Shown here piece after piece: positions 1 to 8,213 of a stretch of 64,000 bases of DNA. Source of the DNA: an uncultured Eubacteriales bacterium (GTDB lineage: Bacteria > Bacillota > Clostridia > Peptostreptococcales > Anaerovoracaceae). Position 1 is the first letter of the stretch. The number at the start of each line of letters is the position of its first letter. The notes under the pieces are model-generated. The model did not search any database and was not told where the DNA came from. It saw only the letters and a list, made by a program, of their open reading frames with translations. The DNA is taken from contig ONAY01000013.1 of assembly GCA_900315895.1 (NCBI GenBank), forward strand, positions 1 through 64,000, read 5' to 3'. A program made the position numbers and the translations under genes.

Positions 1-1
1 G

Positions 2-544
2 CCATATGAGACTCATATCTTTGAGAAAAAGGATCCTATTTTCAAAGGAAAAGCCTTCACAGAAGAGGTAAAAGAGTTCATGACTGATCTCATAAACACG
101 CCTTTACCGGAGCATCTTCATATGAAAACATTCCCAAAGAACGGTCCGTATATGGCGACAAGGAAGGTAGGAAAGAACAATCCTATGGCTGCTGAGATCA
201 AAGAACAGAACCATCTGAAGGATGAATGGAACAGACAAATGATGACAGCTGAAGCTATGGGCATACCTGAAGAGAACCTGAAAATGGTAAAAACAGAGCT
301 GATAACTAAGCCTGTCCGGGCATCCATCGAACAGTCTAATGGTGCAAAAGACCCTCAATTTTTTCGTGAGATCCTGTTAAGTGCAGTCAAAACTTTGAGG
401 GTAATGGTGAGCAAAACTAAGAAGATGGGACTGGAAACCAGACGAGAAGCATGGGGAGAAGCACTGAAAGATTTCATAGAAGCGTGTGCTGAATTAGCAA
501 AACAAGTAGTATTACCCATAGTGGAGAGAGGAAGGGAACGATGA
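2..544 (+). CDS. Unknown protein, 5' end possibly cut by window edge
   Basis: I do not recognise this protein. The frame is open from base 2 with no stop, so the gene may begin outside the window; an internal ATG at 80 has a weak GAAGAGG-like site about 10 nt upstream and would give 154 residues. It is basic and hydrophilic with no membrane segment, and the C-terminal half is helical and alanine/lysine-rich. Its TGA (542-544) overlaps the ATG of the next small gene (541), so the two are translationally coupled. The neighbouring MobV relaxase suggests a mobile-element accessory protein, which is inference from position only. Confidence 0.55.
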   Translation, partial: PYETHIFEKKDPIFKGKAFTEEVKEFMTDLINTPLPEHLHMKTFPKNGPYMATRKVGKNNPMAAEIKEQNHLKDEWNRQMMTAEAMGIPEENLKMVKTELITKPVRASIEQSNGAKDPQFFREILLSAVKTLRVMVSKTKKMGLETRREAWGEALKDFIEACAELAKQVVLPIVERGRER

Positions 545-675
545 AGAAGAGATTCAAATTCGATGATTATGAGATAAATATAATCATATTGGCATTGGTA
601 GAACTGAGGAACCGTCTTATAGAAGAGGACCGATACACAGATGCTGTAGATGAATTGATTATAAAGTTATCTTAA
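541..675 (+). CDS. Small conserved mobile-element protein (44 aa)
   Basis: A 44-residue acidic helical protein (start MKKRFKFDDYEINI, end DAVDELIIKLS). Small proteins with a similar pattern of an aliphatic helix, an R-N-x-L-I-E-E core and a D-E-L tail are familiar beside Mob genes in Clostridia, but no function is known to me. Its ATG overlaps the upstream stop codon (ATGA), and the mobV-like gene begins 3 nt after its stop, so all three are probably one transcript. There are no cysteines and no membrane segment. The call rests on tight coupling and family resemblance. Confidence 0.6.
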   Translation: MKKRFKFDDYEINIIILALVELRNRLIEEDRYTDAVDELIIKLS

Positions 676-677
676 TA

Positions 678-1712
678 ATGGTGGAACATTATCATGAACT
701 GTTTGATGAAGCTCTTAAGAAGTACAATGATAAGCAGAGCCGAAGAGACAGAAAGATCGATGACTACTACGAAAAGATACGCATGAGCAAACTGGAGAAG
801 CCATTCCATGAACTCATAATACAGGTAGGAAACAAAGATGACATGGCATCGGACTCATATATGGGGGACATAGCTAAAACCATCCTTGATGAATACTTTA
901 ATGGATTCAGGGAAAGGAATCCGTACTTAAGGGTATTCTCGGCACATCTTCATATGGATGAAGCTACCCCTCATCTTCATATAGACTTCGTACCATTTAC
1001 CACAGGAAGTACCAGAGGGCTGGATACCAGGGTATCATTAAAGGGAGCTCTGGTGCACCAGGGATTCAAAGGAGGATTGAGATCCGAGACAGAATGGACC
1101 CAGTGGGTGAACAGTGAAAAGGAAGCGCTTGCTAAAGTCATGGAAGAACATAATCTCTCCTGGGAGAAGAAAGGTACCCATGAAGAACATCTAAGCGTCA
1201 TGGATTACAAGAAGCAGGAACGATCCAGGGAACTGGAGGAGCTGGAAGAAAAAGTAGAAGACAAAAGGATTGAGTACAACAGGCTGAGGGACAGAGTGGA
1301 TAATCTGGAGGAAACGGAAAATGTGATATATGAGCTGAAAGGAAATCTACTGAATGATCCGGAGTATCAGCTCCAGGAACCTACAGGTCTCATGAGTGCT
1401 AGAAGCTACAAGTCAAAAATCGTGGAGCCTTTGATCGATAAACTAAAGACAGCCATCCGGGAGATAACCGCCAAGTATTATGATATGCGCGACAGTTATT
1501 ATAGCCTAAGCGGCAGGATAGGAAAGCTTAGAAATGAGAACGACTACCTGGAGAGGACTAACCTGGATCTCAGACAGGAGATAGCTGTGCTGAAAGAAGA
1601 TCTTAAGGATTTCAGGACCATAAAAAGGGCTTTTGGGGCCAAGGGTATCGATAATCTGATCAATGAAGCCAAGGAAGTGATTCGGCAGAGGGACAGGCAG
1701 TGGGAAAGATGA
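678..1712 (+). pseudogene. MobV/Pre-type relaxase, N-terminally truncated
   Basis: Plasmid mobilisation/recombination (Mob/Pre) relaxase, which nicks oriT on mobilisable elements. The metal-binding histidine cluster H-L-H-M-D-E-A-T-P-H-L-H is clear at about residues 90-101, followed by the family's D-T-R-V-S-L-K region and a long C-terminal coiled coil (about residues 180-330). The frame is closed by a TGA at 651-653, so the protein starts at or after 654. It therefore lacks the roughly 40-60 N-terminal residues where this family carries its first motif and, in MobM of pMV158, the catalytic histidine. No Shine-Dalgarno precedes the ATG at 678. I read it as a truncated, probably inactive remnant, although an ORF of 344 codons remains. 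Confidence 0.7.
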
Positions 1713-1800
1713 GAGATAATGTTCAAGAATTGCGATAAAGTTTTAGTTAATTCTTTTGAAAAAAACTTTATGAACCACGAAACCCACGAAAACTATGTTA

Positions 1801-1927
1801 AAAAACATGTCACAATTTTTTGAAAACCAGGGTTGGATATATTATAGAAGGCAAAATATCTATTTATCCAAAGGAGGATTTTGTCATGAAAGCCATGAAA
1901 GCAAAGAATCATATGAAACTCATATGC
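1801..1927 (+). repeat. Copy 1 of duplicated ECF-type promoter/leader module
   Basis: This segment is a near-copy of 5242-5362. Shared elements in the same order are AACATGTCACA (TGTCACA at 1808-1814), a 16-nt spacer, GGTTGGATATAT (from 1831), TATAGAAG, AAAGGAGGATTTTG (ribosome site near 1870-1880), an ATG, and codons for an M-K-x-K-x-H-M-K-L-I signal-peptide start. TGTCACA with a 16-nt spacer to the second conserved block matches the spacing of extracytoplasmic-function sigma promoters. The copy stops matching shortly after ATGAAACTCATA. It lies upstream of the radical SAM operon, which it may drive. Confidence 0.75.
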
Positions 1928-1930
1928 TGA
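1886..1930 (+). pseudogene. Truncated signal-peptide stub (14 codons)
   Basis: Behind a strong AAAGGAGG site a short frame reads MKAMKAKNHMKLIC then TGA. It matches the start of the secreted protein at 5333 (MKTKKHMKLIGVILC) and ends where the similarity ends. The simplest reading is a decayed or partial duplicate whose mature part was lost. The alternative is a leader peptide coupled to the downstream radical SAM genes. The 160 bases to 2092 show no other convincing gene. Confidence 0.55.
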
Positions 1931-2091
1931 GGCCTATGTAGAGCTTTACCACAACTCTAGCCTGATTGAGGCCTTCACGCTAGTGACAGGAAAAATAACT
2001 TATTGACGAAAACAATCCTTGATGAGGTGAATCTGATAATTTTGTTTAATAAATTCGATCCTTATAGACAGAAACAAGGAGGAGGGAGAAA

Positions 2092-3108
2092 ATGAACAAA
2101 AAATTACTGCTTGAAGTACAACTGACTGGAAGCTGCAATTTGAAATGCAGCTACTGTGGTAACTCTGAGAAATATCTTAATCGATCGCATGCGGATGTCG
2201 CTACGGTTATAAAAGCGATTACAGAGCTGAAGCCTAGCACAATTCTGTTTACAGGCGGTGAAGTCTATTTGGAATGGGAACTCCTTATAGAATTGCTAGA
2301 TATGCTTAAGGACTCTAAGTACAATTATATACTAAGCTCGAATTTATCATTAATAGGCACTGATGAATTAGATTTGCTTATCGACAAGTACGGCTTCTCA
2401 ACTTTCCATTCATCATTCAATGATTTGACGGAAGAGATGAGTTGGTCTGTGAGGAAGGCTTCTGCAGCGGAGCGTCTGAGGCTAATAGAAAACCTGAAAC
2501 ATCTTTGCAGTAGGGGTGTTAATGTTAAAGTTGAGACTATGTTAATTAAAGATACCATAAATAGTCTCAAAGAGATTAATGCTTTTCTGTACGAACTAGG
2601 AGTTAAGAACCATAAACTTGAGTTCCTAATTCCCATGGGACAAGCGAAGGCGTACATACAGGTCGACTATTACCATGCTTTGGATAAAATACTACAACTA
2701 TGGGAATCAAAGGAAAATGATAGTATTCTTATACCTTGTTGCTGCCCGGTGACGCCTTGCATGGCGCCTCATCCTATTTTTGATATTAGCAGCGATGATT
2801 TAGTATTTAACAAGTGTATAGATGGTGAAGAATCATGTTACTTGCTATCAAATGGTACTCTACTACCTTGCTTTATATTTCCGGATAGCGAGATTGGTTG
2901 CAGAGACTATAATTACTATCAAATTTGGACGAAAGAAGATAACTTTGTTGGTATGAGGAAGAGGCCAGAGAAATGCGACAGATGTGATTATTTTTATGAC
3001 GAAAAGAACAAAAAAGCTTGTTGCAGTACAGGATGTAAAGTACTAAACTATGTGGTTAATAATGAATTTGGTTTCGTTAGGAATATTGTAGAGGAGAGAC
3101 AGAAATGA
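2092..3108 (+). CDS. Radical SAM/SPASM-domain protein (first of pair)
   Basis: Predicted S-adenosylmethionine radical enzyme. The [4Fe-4S] motif C-N-L-K-C-S-Y-C starts at residue 15, followed by the T-G-G-E motif near residue 56. The C-terminal third is rich in cysteine (CCCPVTPC, C-x6-C with a following N-G-x-L-L-P-C, then C-x2-C and C-C-x3-G-C), as in SPASM auxiliary-cluster domains of peptide- and natural-product-modifying enzymes. Length (338 aa) fits that family. The start has a strong AGGAGGAGGG site, and its last codons overlap the next radical SAM gene by 4 nt. The substrate is unknown; with the partner enzyme and exporter it probably makes a small exported product. Confidence 0.85.
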   Translation: MNKKLLLEVQLTGSCNLKCSYCGNSEKYLNRSHADVATVIKAITELKPSTILFTGGEVYLEWELLIELLDMLKDSKYNYILSSNLSLIGTDELDLLIDKYGFSTFHSSFNDLTEEMSWSVRKASAAERLRLIENLKHLCSRGVNVKVETMLIKDTINSLKEINAFLYELGVKNHKLEFLIPMGQAKAYIQVDYYHALDKILQLWESKENDSILIPCCCPVTPCMAPHPIFDISSDDLVFNKCIDGEESCYLLSNGTLLPCFIFPDSEIGCRDYNYYQIWTKEDNFVGMRKRPEKCDRCDYFYDEKNKKACCSTGCKVLNYVVNNEFGFVRNIVEERQK

Positions 3109-4190
3109 GAAAGCTATGGCAAACACCAGAAATAAATGGCCTGAATTTTTCTGAAGCTGAGGTTAGCGAAGCGATAAAAGGAGATAAACCTCTTCTATTA
3201 ACTTTATACACCCCCGCTATTTGTAATGCCAGGTGCCCATCCTGTTTTATTACCAATACGGATCCGGATTATCTTGAACTAAGCACTAAAGATGATGTCC
3301 GTATTATCCATGAGGCTGCAGAAATGGGTATAAGGTCTATAAAAATTTCAGGAGCAGGGGAGCCATTAATATTTGCAGATCTTATTAATATCATTGATCA
3401 GTGCGCTAATGAATCAATCATTCCAGTAATATACACTAATGGTAGTACATTGGGGGATGATACCCTATGTGAAAATATTTACAAGATGAAATCCATAGAG
3501 TTAATACGGTTTTTGATGTCACGGAATTGTTCAATTGTATACAAGTGTAACAGTTTTTCCGTAGATACTCAAGATTACCTTTTGGGAGTTAAAGGCTTGT
3601 CGGCTAATACGTACAAGGGGCTACTTAATCTTATGTTGATGGGATATAATGATAATCAGAGACTTGCGCTTCAAACTATAATAACTCCTTACAATTTCGA
3701 TGAAATCGTTCAGCTGTATAGATTCGCCAGGAAGAACAATATTACTCCATATTTTGAAACAGTTTTGAAAAAGGGAGATGCCAAGAATAATACGGACTTG
3801 TATTTATCAGACGAACAGATTCGTGACATATTTATCAAGCTTTGTGAAATGGATATGGAAGAATTCGGAATAGAATGGTTTCCTGTGCCGAGTTATGTAG
3901 GATTTCAGTGTACAGAGTTGGGATATGCACTTTTAATCGACAATTTTGGATATGCAAAATATTGCCCTGGAATTTGGAAGAGTATAGCGAATATCCACGA
4001 TATGAGTCTCAAAGAGATTTGGGAAAGCGATACGGCGAAGGCTTTTAGGGCACGAGTGAATAAACCTATGGGAGGAAAGTGTAGCGAATGTATTCATAAG
4101 AAGGAAGGAAAATGCGGATATGGTTGCAGGGCATATTCGTATTTAAACGAAGGCGATGTGTTTGCAGAATATAAGGAATGCTGGAGGTAA
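3105..4190 (+). CDS. Radical SAM/SPASM-domain protein (second of pair)
   Basis: Second radical SAM enzyme, overlapping the first (ATGA at 3105). The cluster motif C-N-A-R-C-P-S-C starts at about residue 40, and S-G-A-G-E-P at about 84 resembles the G-G-E motif. The C-terminal C-S-E-C-I-H-K-K-E-G-K-C-G-Y-G-C arrangement and the final E-C-W-R tail fit a SPASM-type auxiliary cluster site. Length is 361 aa. Tandem dissimilar radical SAM enzymes commonly act in sequence on one substrate; no precursor peptide with a recognisable core lies in the same operon, so the substrate is open. Codon use is A+T-rich like the rest of the island. Confidence 0.85.
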   Translation: MRKLWQTPEINGLNFSEAEVSEAIKGDKPLLLTLYTPAICNARCPSCFITNTDPDYLELSTKDDVRIIHEAAEMGIRSIKISGAGEPLIFADLINIIDQCANESIIPVIYTNGSTLGDDTLCENIYKMKSIELIRFLMSRNCSIVYKCNSFSVDTQDYLLGVKGLSANTYKGLLNLMLMGYNDNQRLALQTIITPYNFDEIVQLYRFARKNNITPYFETVLKKGDAKNNTDLYLSDEQIRDIFIKLCEMDMEEFGIEWFPVPSYVGFQCTELGYALLIDNFGYAKYCPGIWKSIANIHDMSLKEIWESDTAKAFRARVNKPMGGKCSECIHKKEGKCGYGCRAYSYLNEGDVFAEYKECWR

Positions 4191-4194
4191 TCAA

Positions 4195-5061
4195 ATGAAG
4201 TCAAGAAACAATAAAAAAGGGATATTATGTATCATTGTTGCGACTCTGGGGTTCAGTGCGATACCTATCTTAGCACAGGTTGGATTATCGGCGAACATGA
4301 GCGCAGCAACACTGCTTTTTTATAGGTTTTTTATAGCTGCAATCGTATTCCTTGTTTACTGCAAGGCCAGAAACAAGTCAATCTATCTTGAAAAAAAAGA
4401 GCAATACTTTAAAGTAGTGATTGCAGGTGTAATATACAGTGCGCAGTGTATTTTCTTTTTCTCGTCGTTCAAGTACATCAGTGCTTCTATGGGAGAAATA
4501 ATATATCACTGCTATCCTTTATTTGTCCTGATTATGGCATATATATTCCTTAAGGAGAAGGTTACGGTATTTAAAGTGATAGGAGTGATTGGATCAGTGG
4601 TAGGGGTCATGCTGGTCGTATACGGACCGCTTGACACCGTTGAGATAAAAGGAATTATTTATGTTGTCCTTACTGCTCTGATAAGCTCAGTATATATGGT
4701 TTATACAAAAAAATCGACTGCTTCAGTTGATACGACGGTGTTAACTCTTTACCTATGCCTGGTATGTTCTGCAGTGTATTTGATATACAGCTTGCTGTTT
4801 AATGAGTTTACTTTGATAGCTAGTGTTCCAACTGCTGTAAACGTGTTAATTTTAGCTGTATGCTCTACGGTACTGGGGTTCTTCTTTTTCATGAAGGCAA
4901 TAAGTCTTTTGCCTGTTGGATTAGTGTCAGTACTAAGTTTGCTGGAGCCAGTGTTTACCATAGTGCTAGCTTTTGTAATACTGGACATTAGGCTGAGTAT
5001 GCTTCAAATGATTGGAACGGCCATAGTGTTATTCTCTATATGTATTTATGAGAAGGATTAG
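4195..5061 (+). CDS. EamA-family (DMT superfamily) transporter
   Basis: Inner-membrane carrier with about ten hydrophobic helices in two homologous halves, typical of EamA/RhaT drug/metabolite exporters (288 aa). The ATG at 4195 is chosen because GGAGG lies 7 nt upstream; a longer reading from 4156 would overlap the radical SAM gene by 35 nt and lacks a site. The A-T-L-G-F-S-A-I-P start of helix 1 and the L-E-P-V-F segment in the last part are typical of the family. As the last gene of the operon it plausibly exports the product of the two radical SAM enzymes or imports their substrate. Confidence 0.85.
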   Translation: MKSRNNKKGILCIIVATLGFSAIPILAQVGLSANMSAATLLFYRFFIAAIVFLVYCKARNKSIYLEKKEQYFKVVIAGVIYSAQCIFFFSSFKYISASMGEIIYHCYPLFVLIMAYIFLKEKVTVFKVIGVIGSVVGVMLVVYGPLDTVEIKGIIYVVLTALISSVYMVYTKKSTASVDTTVLTLYLCLVCSAVYLIYSLLFNEFTLIASVPTAVNVLILAVCSTVLGFFFFMKAISLLPVGLVSVLSLLEPVFTIVLAFVILDIRLSMLQMIGTAIVLFSICIYEKD

Positions 5062-5241
5062 GATTCTATATATTTGCGACTTACCTTGCATCCCTTAAGG
5101 TATGAAGGTATCAGGGCACTGAGAAGAGCCATAGGAAAATGCTTTTGAAGATTTGCCGAAAAAAGCCAGGTATTCCGATAGGGAAAAGCAGCGTGAGAAA
5201 TGAATAAAATTGTACAATTAATGCGAACTATTGTTTTTTTG

Positions 5242-5362
5242 AAAAAACATGTCACATTTTCACGAAAAACCGGGTTGGATATATATAGAAGATCAAAAAT
5301 ATCTTACTATTTTATCAAAGGAGGATTTTGACATGAAAACAAAGAAGCATATGAAGCTCATA
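5242..5362 (+). repeat. Copy 2 of duplicated ECF-type promoter/leader module
   Basis: Second copy of the module at 1801-1927. TGTCACA lies at 5250-5256, and GGTTGGATATAT begins at 5273, again after exactly 16 nt. The shared AAAGGAGGATTTTG leads into the ATG at 5333. Here the signal peptide is intact and continues into a full gene. Conservation of the motif pair, of the spacing and of the ribosome site argues that the promoter is functional. The likely reader is the ECF sigma factor at 7671. Confidence 0.75.
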
Positions 5363-5770
5363 GGAGTAATATTGTGTCTGACCATGGTATTTGTTGGTAC
5401 TACGATTGCTTTTGCAGCAGATTTGGATGTACCAGTAACGGAAGATCCAATCGATGAGTATCAGTATTGTAGGGATGCCCGTGCAGATCTACATATCAGT
5501 TCCGGAACTGCGACATTCAGTGCCAGCGCTAAGGGCTATACCGGAGTGGCCACTAGAATCATAGGAACATGCTACTTGCAGAAGTATAGCGGAGGAAGCT
5601 GGGTAAACGTTAAGTCTAAGACAGGAAGCAGTAATTCCTTATCTTTGTACATTTCCAGCACAAAAACCAGCTGCTCTAGCGGAACATACAGGACACATGC
5701 AGTGTTTACTGTCTATAGTGGAAGCAGTTATGAGACTGTCACAGTGAATAGTTCAAGTGTTAGCTACTAA
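5333..5770 (+). CDS. Secreted beta-rich small protein
   Basis: Exported protein of 145 residues. It has a Lys-rich n-region, a hydrophobic core and an AFAADLD cleavage region near residue 27. The mature part is Ser/Thr/Tyr/Gly-rich with alternating polar and hydrophobic residues (S-G-T-A-T-F-S-A, G-G-S-W-V-N-V, S-G-T-Y-R-T) and ends in VSY. The pattern resembles the DUF6147-like secreted proteins of gut Firmicutes, which are predicted beta-sandwiches of unknown role. Three cysteines in the mature region could allow a disulphide. The ATG at 5333 is preferred over an ATG at 5249, because 5249 lies inside the promoter repeat and AAAGGAGG sits just upstream of 5333. Confidence 0.8.
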   Translation: MKTKKHMKLIGVILCLTMVFVGTTIAFAADLDVPVTEDPIDEYQYCRDARADLHISSGTATFSASAKGYTGVATRIIGTCYLQKYSGGSWVNVKSKTGSSNSLSLYISSTKTSCSSGTYRTHAVFTVYSGSSYETVTVNSSSVSY

Positions 5771-6190
5771 AATAAACACATTTTTTACATGTTCCTTGTT
5801 TTACTCTAATTGCAATGCTGATTTGTAGTGCGGTTGTGTATGGAGGGCCGCTAATACAAAAGGCAATGTATACAGTTCATCACTGATGTTTAGCGAGGGT
5901 AATGTTATTTGCAAAGCTTCACTGCAGAATTTAGGAAAATAATTCAAAGAAACAATGGAACTTTATAATGGACAACCTTGGTAGGCACTAGGTCTGGCTA
6001 AGGGATGAAAACTCTGGCGCTGAGGGGAAGAAAGGCAGCAGTCAATAGCTGCCCATACATATTAGTAAGTAACTGCTACCGCTAATGCTTCTCACGTACT
6101 GATTGCATCGGTCACGAAGACTGCAATATGAAAGGTAAAACAGGACTTGGAATAAAGCACAGAGAAAACAACTAGGAGGAAAGATAAATT
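5771..6190. other. Gene-free stretch
   Basis: No supported gene lies here. A small hairpin GGCAGC-N8-GCTGCC is visible near 6034-6052. A short hydrophobic frame of 23 codons around 5820 has no ribosome site. A TAGGAGGAAAG site near 6174 belongs to the next gene. No TGTCACA element was found in this stretch. Confidence 0.5.
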
Positions 6191-6763
6191 ATGAATAGTA
6201 GAATAAACAATATCGTAATTCGATTATTTCTTGCAATAATTGTCATATCTCTAGCGATAGCGGCAAATGATTTTGCATATGCAGATGAAATACAGAATCA
6301 ATACCAAGACTCAATCATTGAGTTGAATGAAGATAATGATGATACAATATATTATTTTGTGGATAATGGTAATGGTGAAATAACCATAACGAATGGGAAT
6401 CAAATTAAATCCGGCATATTGGATCCAGTTGGATCACTAACTGTAACCGGATGGAGCGGAAATAATGTGGCGATGACAATAAAAGTCACTTCTGATACTG
6501 CCATGCTCCGGCATACGGGTACGATACATTTTCTTAGCGTGACATCTGTTGGAACAGTTGGGAGTGAATTTAACTCGATGACATTTTCAACATCGTCACC
6601 TATAGGAGTTCATACTTTGTATAAGCAGGTCACAATGAATGCTAGTGGTAAAACAAAAATATACATTAAACTGACTGATTTAAAAGTATATGATACGTAT
6701 GGAAATGTTATAAGTATGTATAACTTTGGGCCTAAGAAATTTATAAAAAGCAATTATCAATAA
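6191..6763 (+). CDS. Secreted protein of unknown function
   Basis: A 190-residue exported protein with a typical signal peptide (basic start, hydrophobic stretch about residues 9-27, cleavage near FAYADE). The mature domain is acidic at first and then Thr/Ser/Val-rich with short alternating strands, suggesting an all-beta fold. I see no cysteines, catalytic motifs or sortase signal. The start is set by AGGAGGAAAG a few bases upstream. It is followed after 20 nt by the 234-residue gene with its own site, so they are probably co-transcribed. With the protein at 5333 it forms the exported part of the sigma-factor neighbourhood. Confidence 0.75.
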   Translation: MNSRINNIVIRLFLAIIVISLAIAANDFAYADEIQNQYQDSIIELNEDNDDTIYYFVDNGNGEITITNGNQIKSGILDPVGSLTVTGWSGNNVAMTIKVTSDTAMLRHTGTIHFLSVTSVGTVGSEFNSMTFSTSSPIGVHTLYKQVTMNASGKTKIYIKLTDLKVYDTYGNVISMYNFGPKKFIKSNYQ

Positions 6764-6783
6764 GATTACTGGAGGAGACATGA

Positions 6784-7488
6784 ATGTATGTCACAACATT
6801 AGAAAAGGTATGGGAAAATAAAGCTTTATCCGGATTGGTTATAGAGGATTTTCCGATACTTCAAAAAGGGGAATACCATAGTCCAGAATTGATAGAATCT
6901 TTGCTTAAAAATGATATTACGATAGCAGCGAATATCTACTGTGAAAACATCCTAAGGAAAGATCATGATTCTGGTGACACAAGCTTTAATTGGGAGTATT
7001 ATTCTGATGATCGCAGCGGCATGATACAAGGCCTTTCAATGGTTTACGACACTGTCAGGGAGATAAAAAGATTCGGAAAATTTGTGGGGTTTCATGTTTC
7101 TGATACAAAACCTGCAGCCATGGAATGCATAATGCATATGGAGCAAAAAGGTGAAATTGCACCAATAATATTAAGGTACTTAAATACTGGAGGATCCGGA
7201 AGCAGCAACTATAACAACGAAGCGTTTGCTCTCGAAAAAACATGCAATAACATTGTTAATCCGGTAGATTCTGAAATTGACTACAATGAGATGATACGCA
7301 CCCTGACGAGTCAGTGCAGAATTGCAGGCAGTGCATGCATGCTCGTTAACACTATGCGATTAGAAGAGCTTGAGAACGATCCGGTAGTACAAATGATGAT
7401 TAATAAAGGATTCTTAGCATATGCAGTTTCATATTCTTTTGATTTGCTCTGGCGATTAAGGTTTGTAAGCAGCGGAACGAATGTTTAG
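6784..7488 (+). CDS. Unknown cytoplasmic protein (234 aa)
   Basis: I do not recognise this family. There is no signal peptide or membrane span; the protein is mixed alpha/beta with patches such as S-G-L-V-I-E-D-F and K-F-V-G-F-H-V-S-D-T-K-P, and a C-terminal hydrophobic helix. A Gly/Ser/Asn loop lies near residues 138-148 (GGSGSSNYNN). The ATG at 6784 has GGAGGA 7 nt upstream; a second ATG at 6780 opens only 13 codons in another frame. It sits between the secreted proteins and the sigma factor, so a role in the same regulated unit is likely but unproven. Confidence 0.65.
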   Translation: MYVTTLEKVWENKALSGLVIEDFPILQKGEYHSPELIESLLKNDITIAANIYCENILRKDHDSGDTSFNWEYYSDDRSGMIQGLSMVYDTVREIKRFGKFVGFHVSDTKPAAMECIMHMEQKGEIAPIILRYLNTGGSGSSNYNNEAFALEKTCNNIVNPVDSEIDYNEMIRTLTSQCRIAGSACMLVNTMRLEELENDPVVQMMINKGFLAYAVSYSFDLLWRLRFVSSGTNV

Positions 7489-7670
7489 AGAATACATCTG
7501 CACATTTGTCTCCTTTCCTGCCAATGGCGGATGTTGTTGGCCGTTAGCGGTGAGCATAACAGCAATATGGTTTGAGAAATAATTATCAAGGGGGGGTATC
7601 CCATTGAAGTATCAAATATTATGCATTACAATAGTATGCAGAAAAGTATCATGTTTGGAAAGGTATTTCT

Positions 7671-8213
7671 ATGATCACTCTTTTGATGACTCTCATAGGG
7701 GATGACCCCAAGGAACAGGAACGGTTTGAACAGTTTTTCTATCTTTATGAACAACGGGCATTTCAAAGAGCATTCAACTTTATGAAGAATGAGCAGGATG
7801 CTTTGGATGTATTGCAGGAGGCTTTCATAGCTATTGCAAAGAATTTTGGCAAGATCCACGATAATAATTCTAAGAAAACCAGAAACTATGTTATGACTAT
7901 TGTAGAGAACATGGCGCGAAAAGAGCTTGCGAGGAGATCTAGAAGAGTTAAGTCGGAGGAAGCCTTGCTGGAGAAGTGGAGACTTGATCTCTATAATCGG
8001 TGGCAGGATCATGGCTTTGAGGAACTAGAACTGGTAGACCTGATATATACTATGCCGAAAACCTACAGCGATCTAATGTATATGTTCTATGTTCATAAGT
8101 ATACTGTAAATGAAATAGCAGATCTTATGGGAATCAGTAATGCTGCAGTAAGAAAAAGACTGGAAAGAGCCCGATTAATGCTAAAAGATATGATGGGGAA
8201 GAGTCATGGATAA
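7671..8213 (+). CDS. ECF-type RNA polymerase sigma factor
   Basis: Extracytoplasmic-function sigma-70 of 180 residues. Region 2 is visible as an aromatic/acidic helix with Y-L-Y-E-Q-R-A-F and E-Q-D-A-L-D-V-L-Q-E-A-F (about residues 27-61). Region 4 is the helix-turn-helix T-V-N-E-I-A-D-L-M-G-I-S-N-A-A-V-R-K-R-L (about 144-163). The ATG has an AAAGG site upstream. It overlaps the anti-sigma gene by 8 nt, the usual sigma/anti-sigma pairing. The best visible candidate targets are the TGTCACA-N16-GGTTGG modules at 1808 and 5250. No copy of that motif was seen directly upstream of the sigma gene itself. Confidence 0.85.
   Translation: MITLLMTLIGDDPKEQERFEQFFYLYEQRAFQRAFNFMKNEQDALDVLQEAFIAIAKNFGKIHDNNSKKTRNYVMTIVENMARKELARRSRRVKSEEALLEKWRLDLYNRWQDHGFEELELVDLIYTMPKTYSDLMYMFYVHKYTVNEIADLMGISNAAVRKRLERARLMLKDMMGKSHG

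Noticed and set aside
1..21. Similarity of the first bases (CATATGAGACTCATAT) to the end of repeat copy 1 (CATATGAAACTCATAT)
   Set aside because: About 16 bases only, with no matching promoter part visible at the window edge; could be chance. The upstream sequence would be needed.
5820..5890. Short hydrophobic frame (about 23 codons) after the 5333 gene
   Set aside because: No ribosome site, no conserved start, and no promoter.
7604..7705. 33-residue frame starting at TTG 7604 behind an AAGGGGGG run, overlapping the sigma-factor start
   Set aside because: No similarity to anything I know; composition is not protein-like (Cys and Tyr scattered) and it overlaps the sigma gene out of frame. 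A coupling leader remains possible but unsupported.
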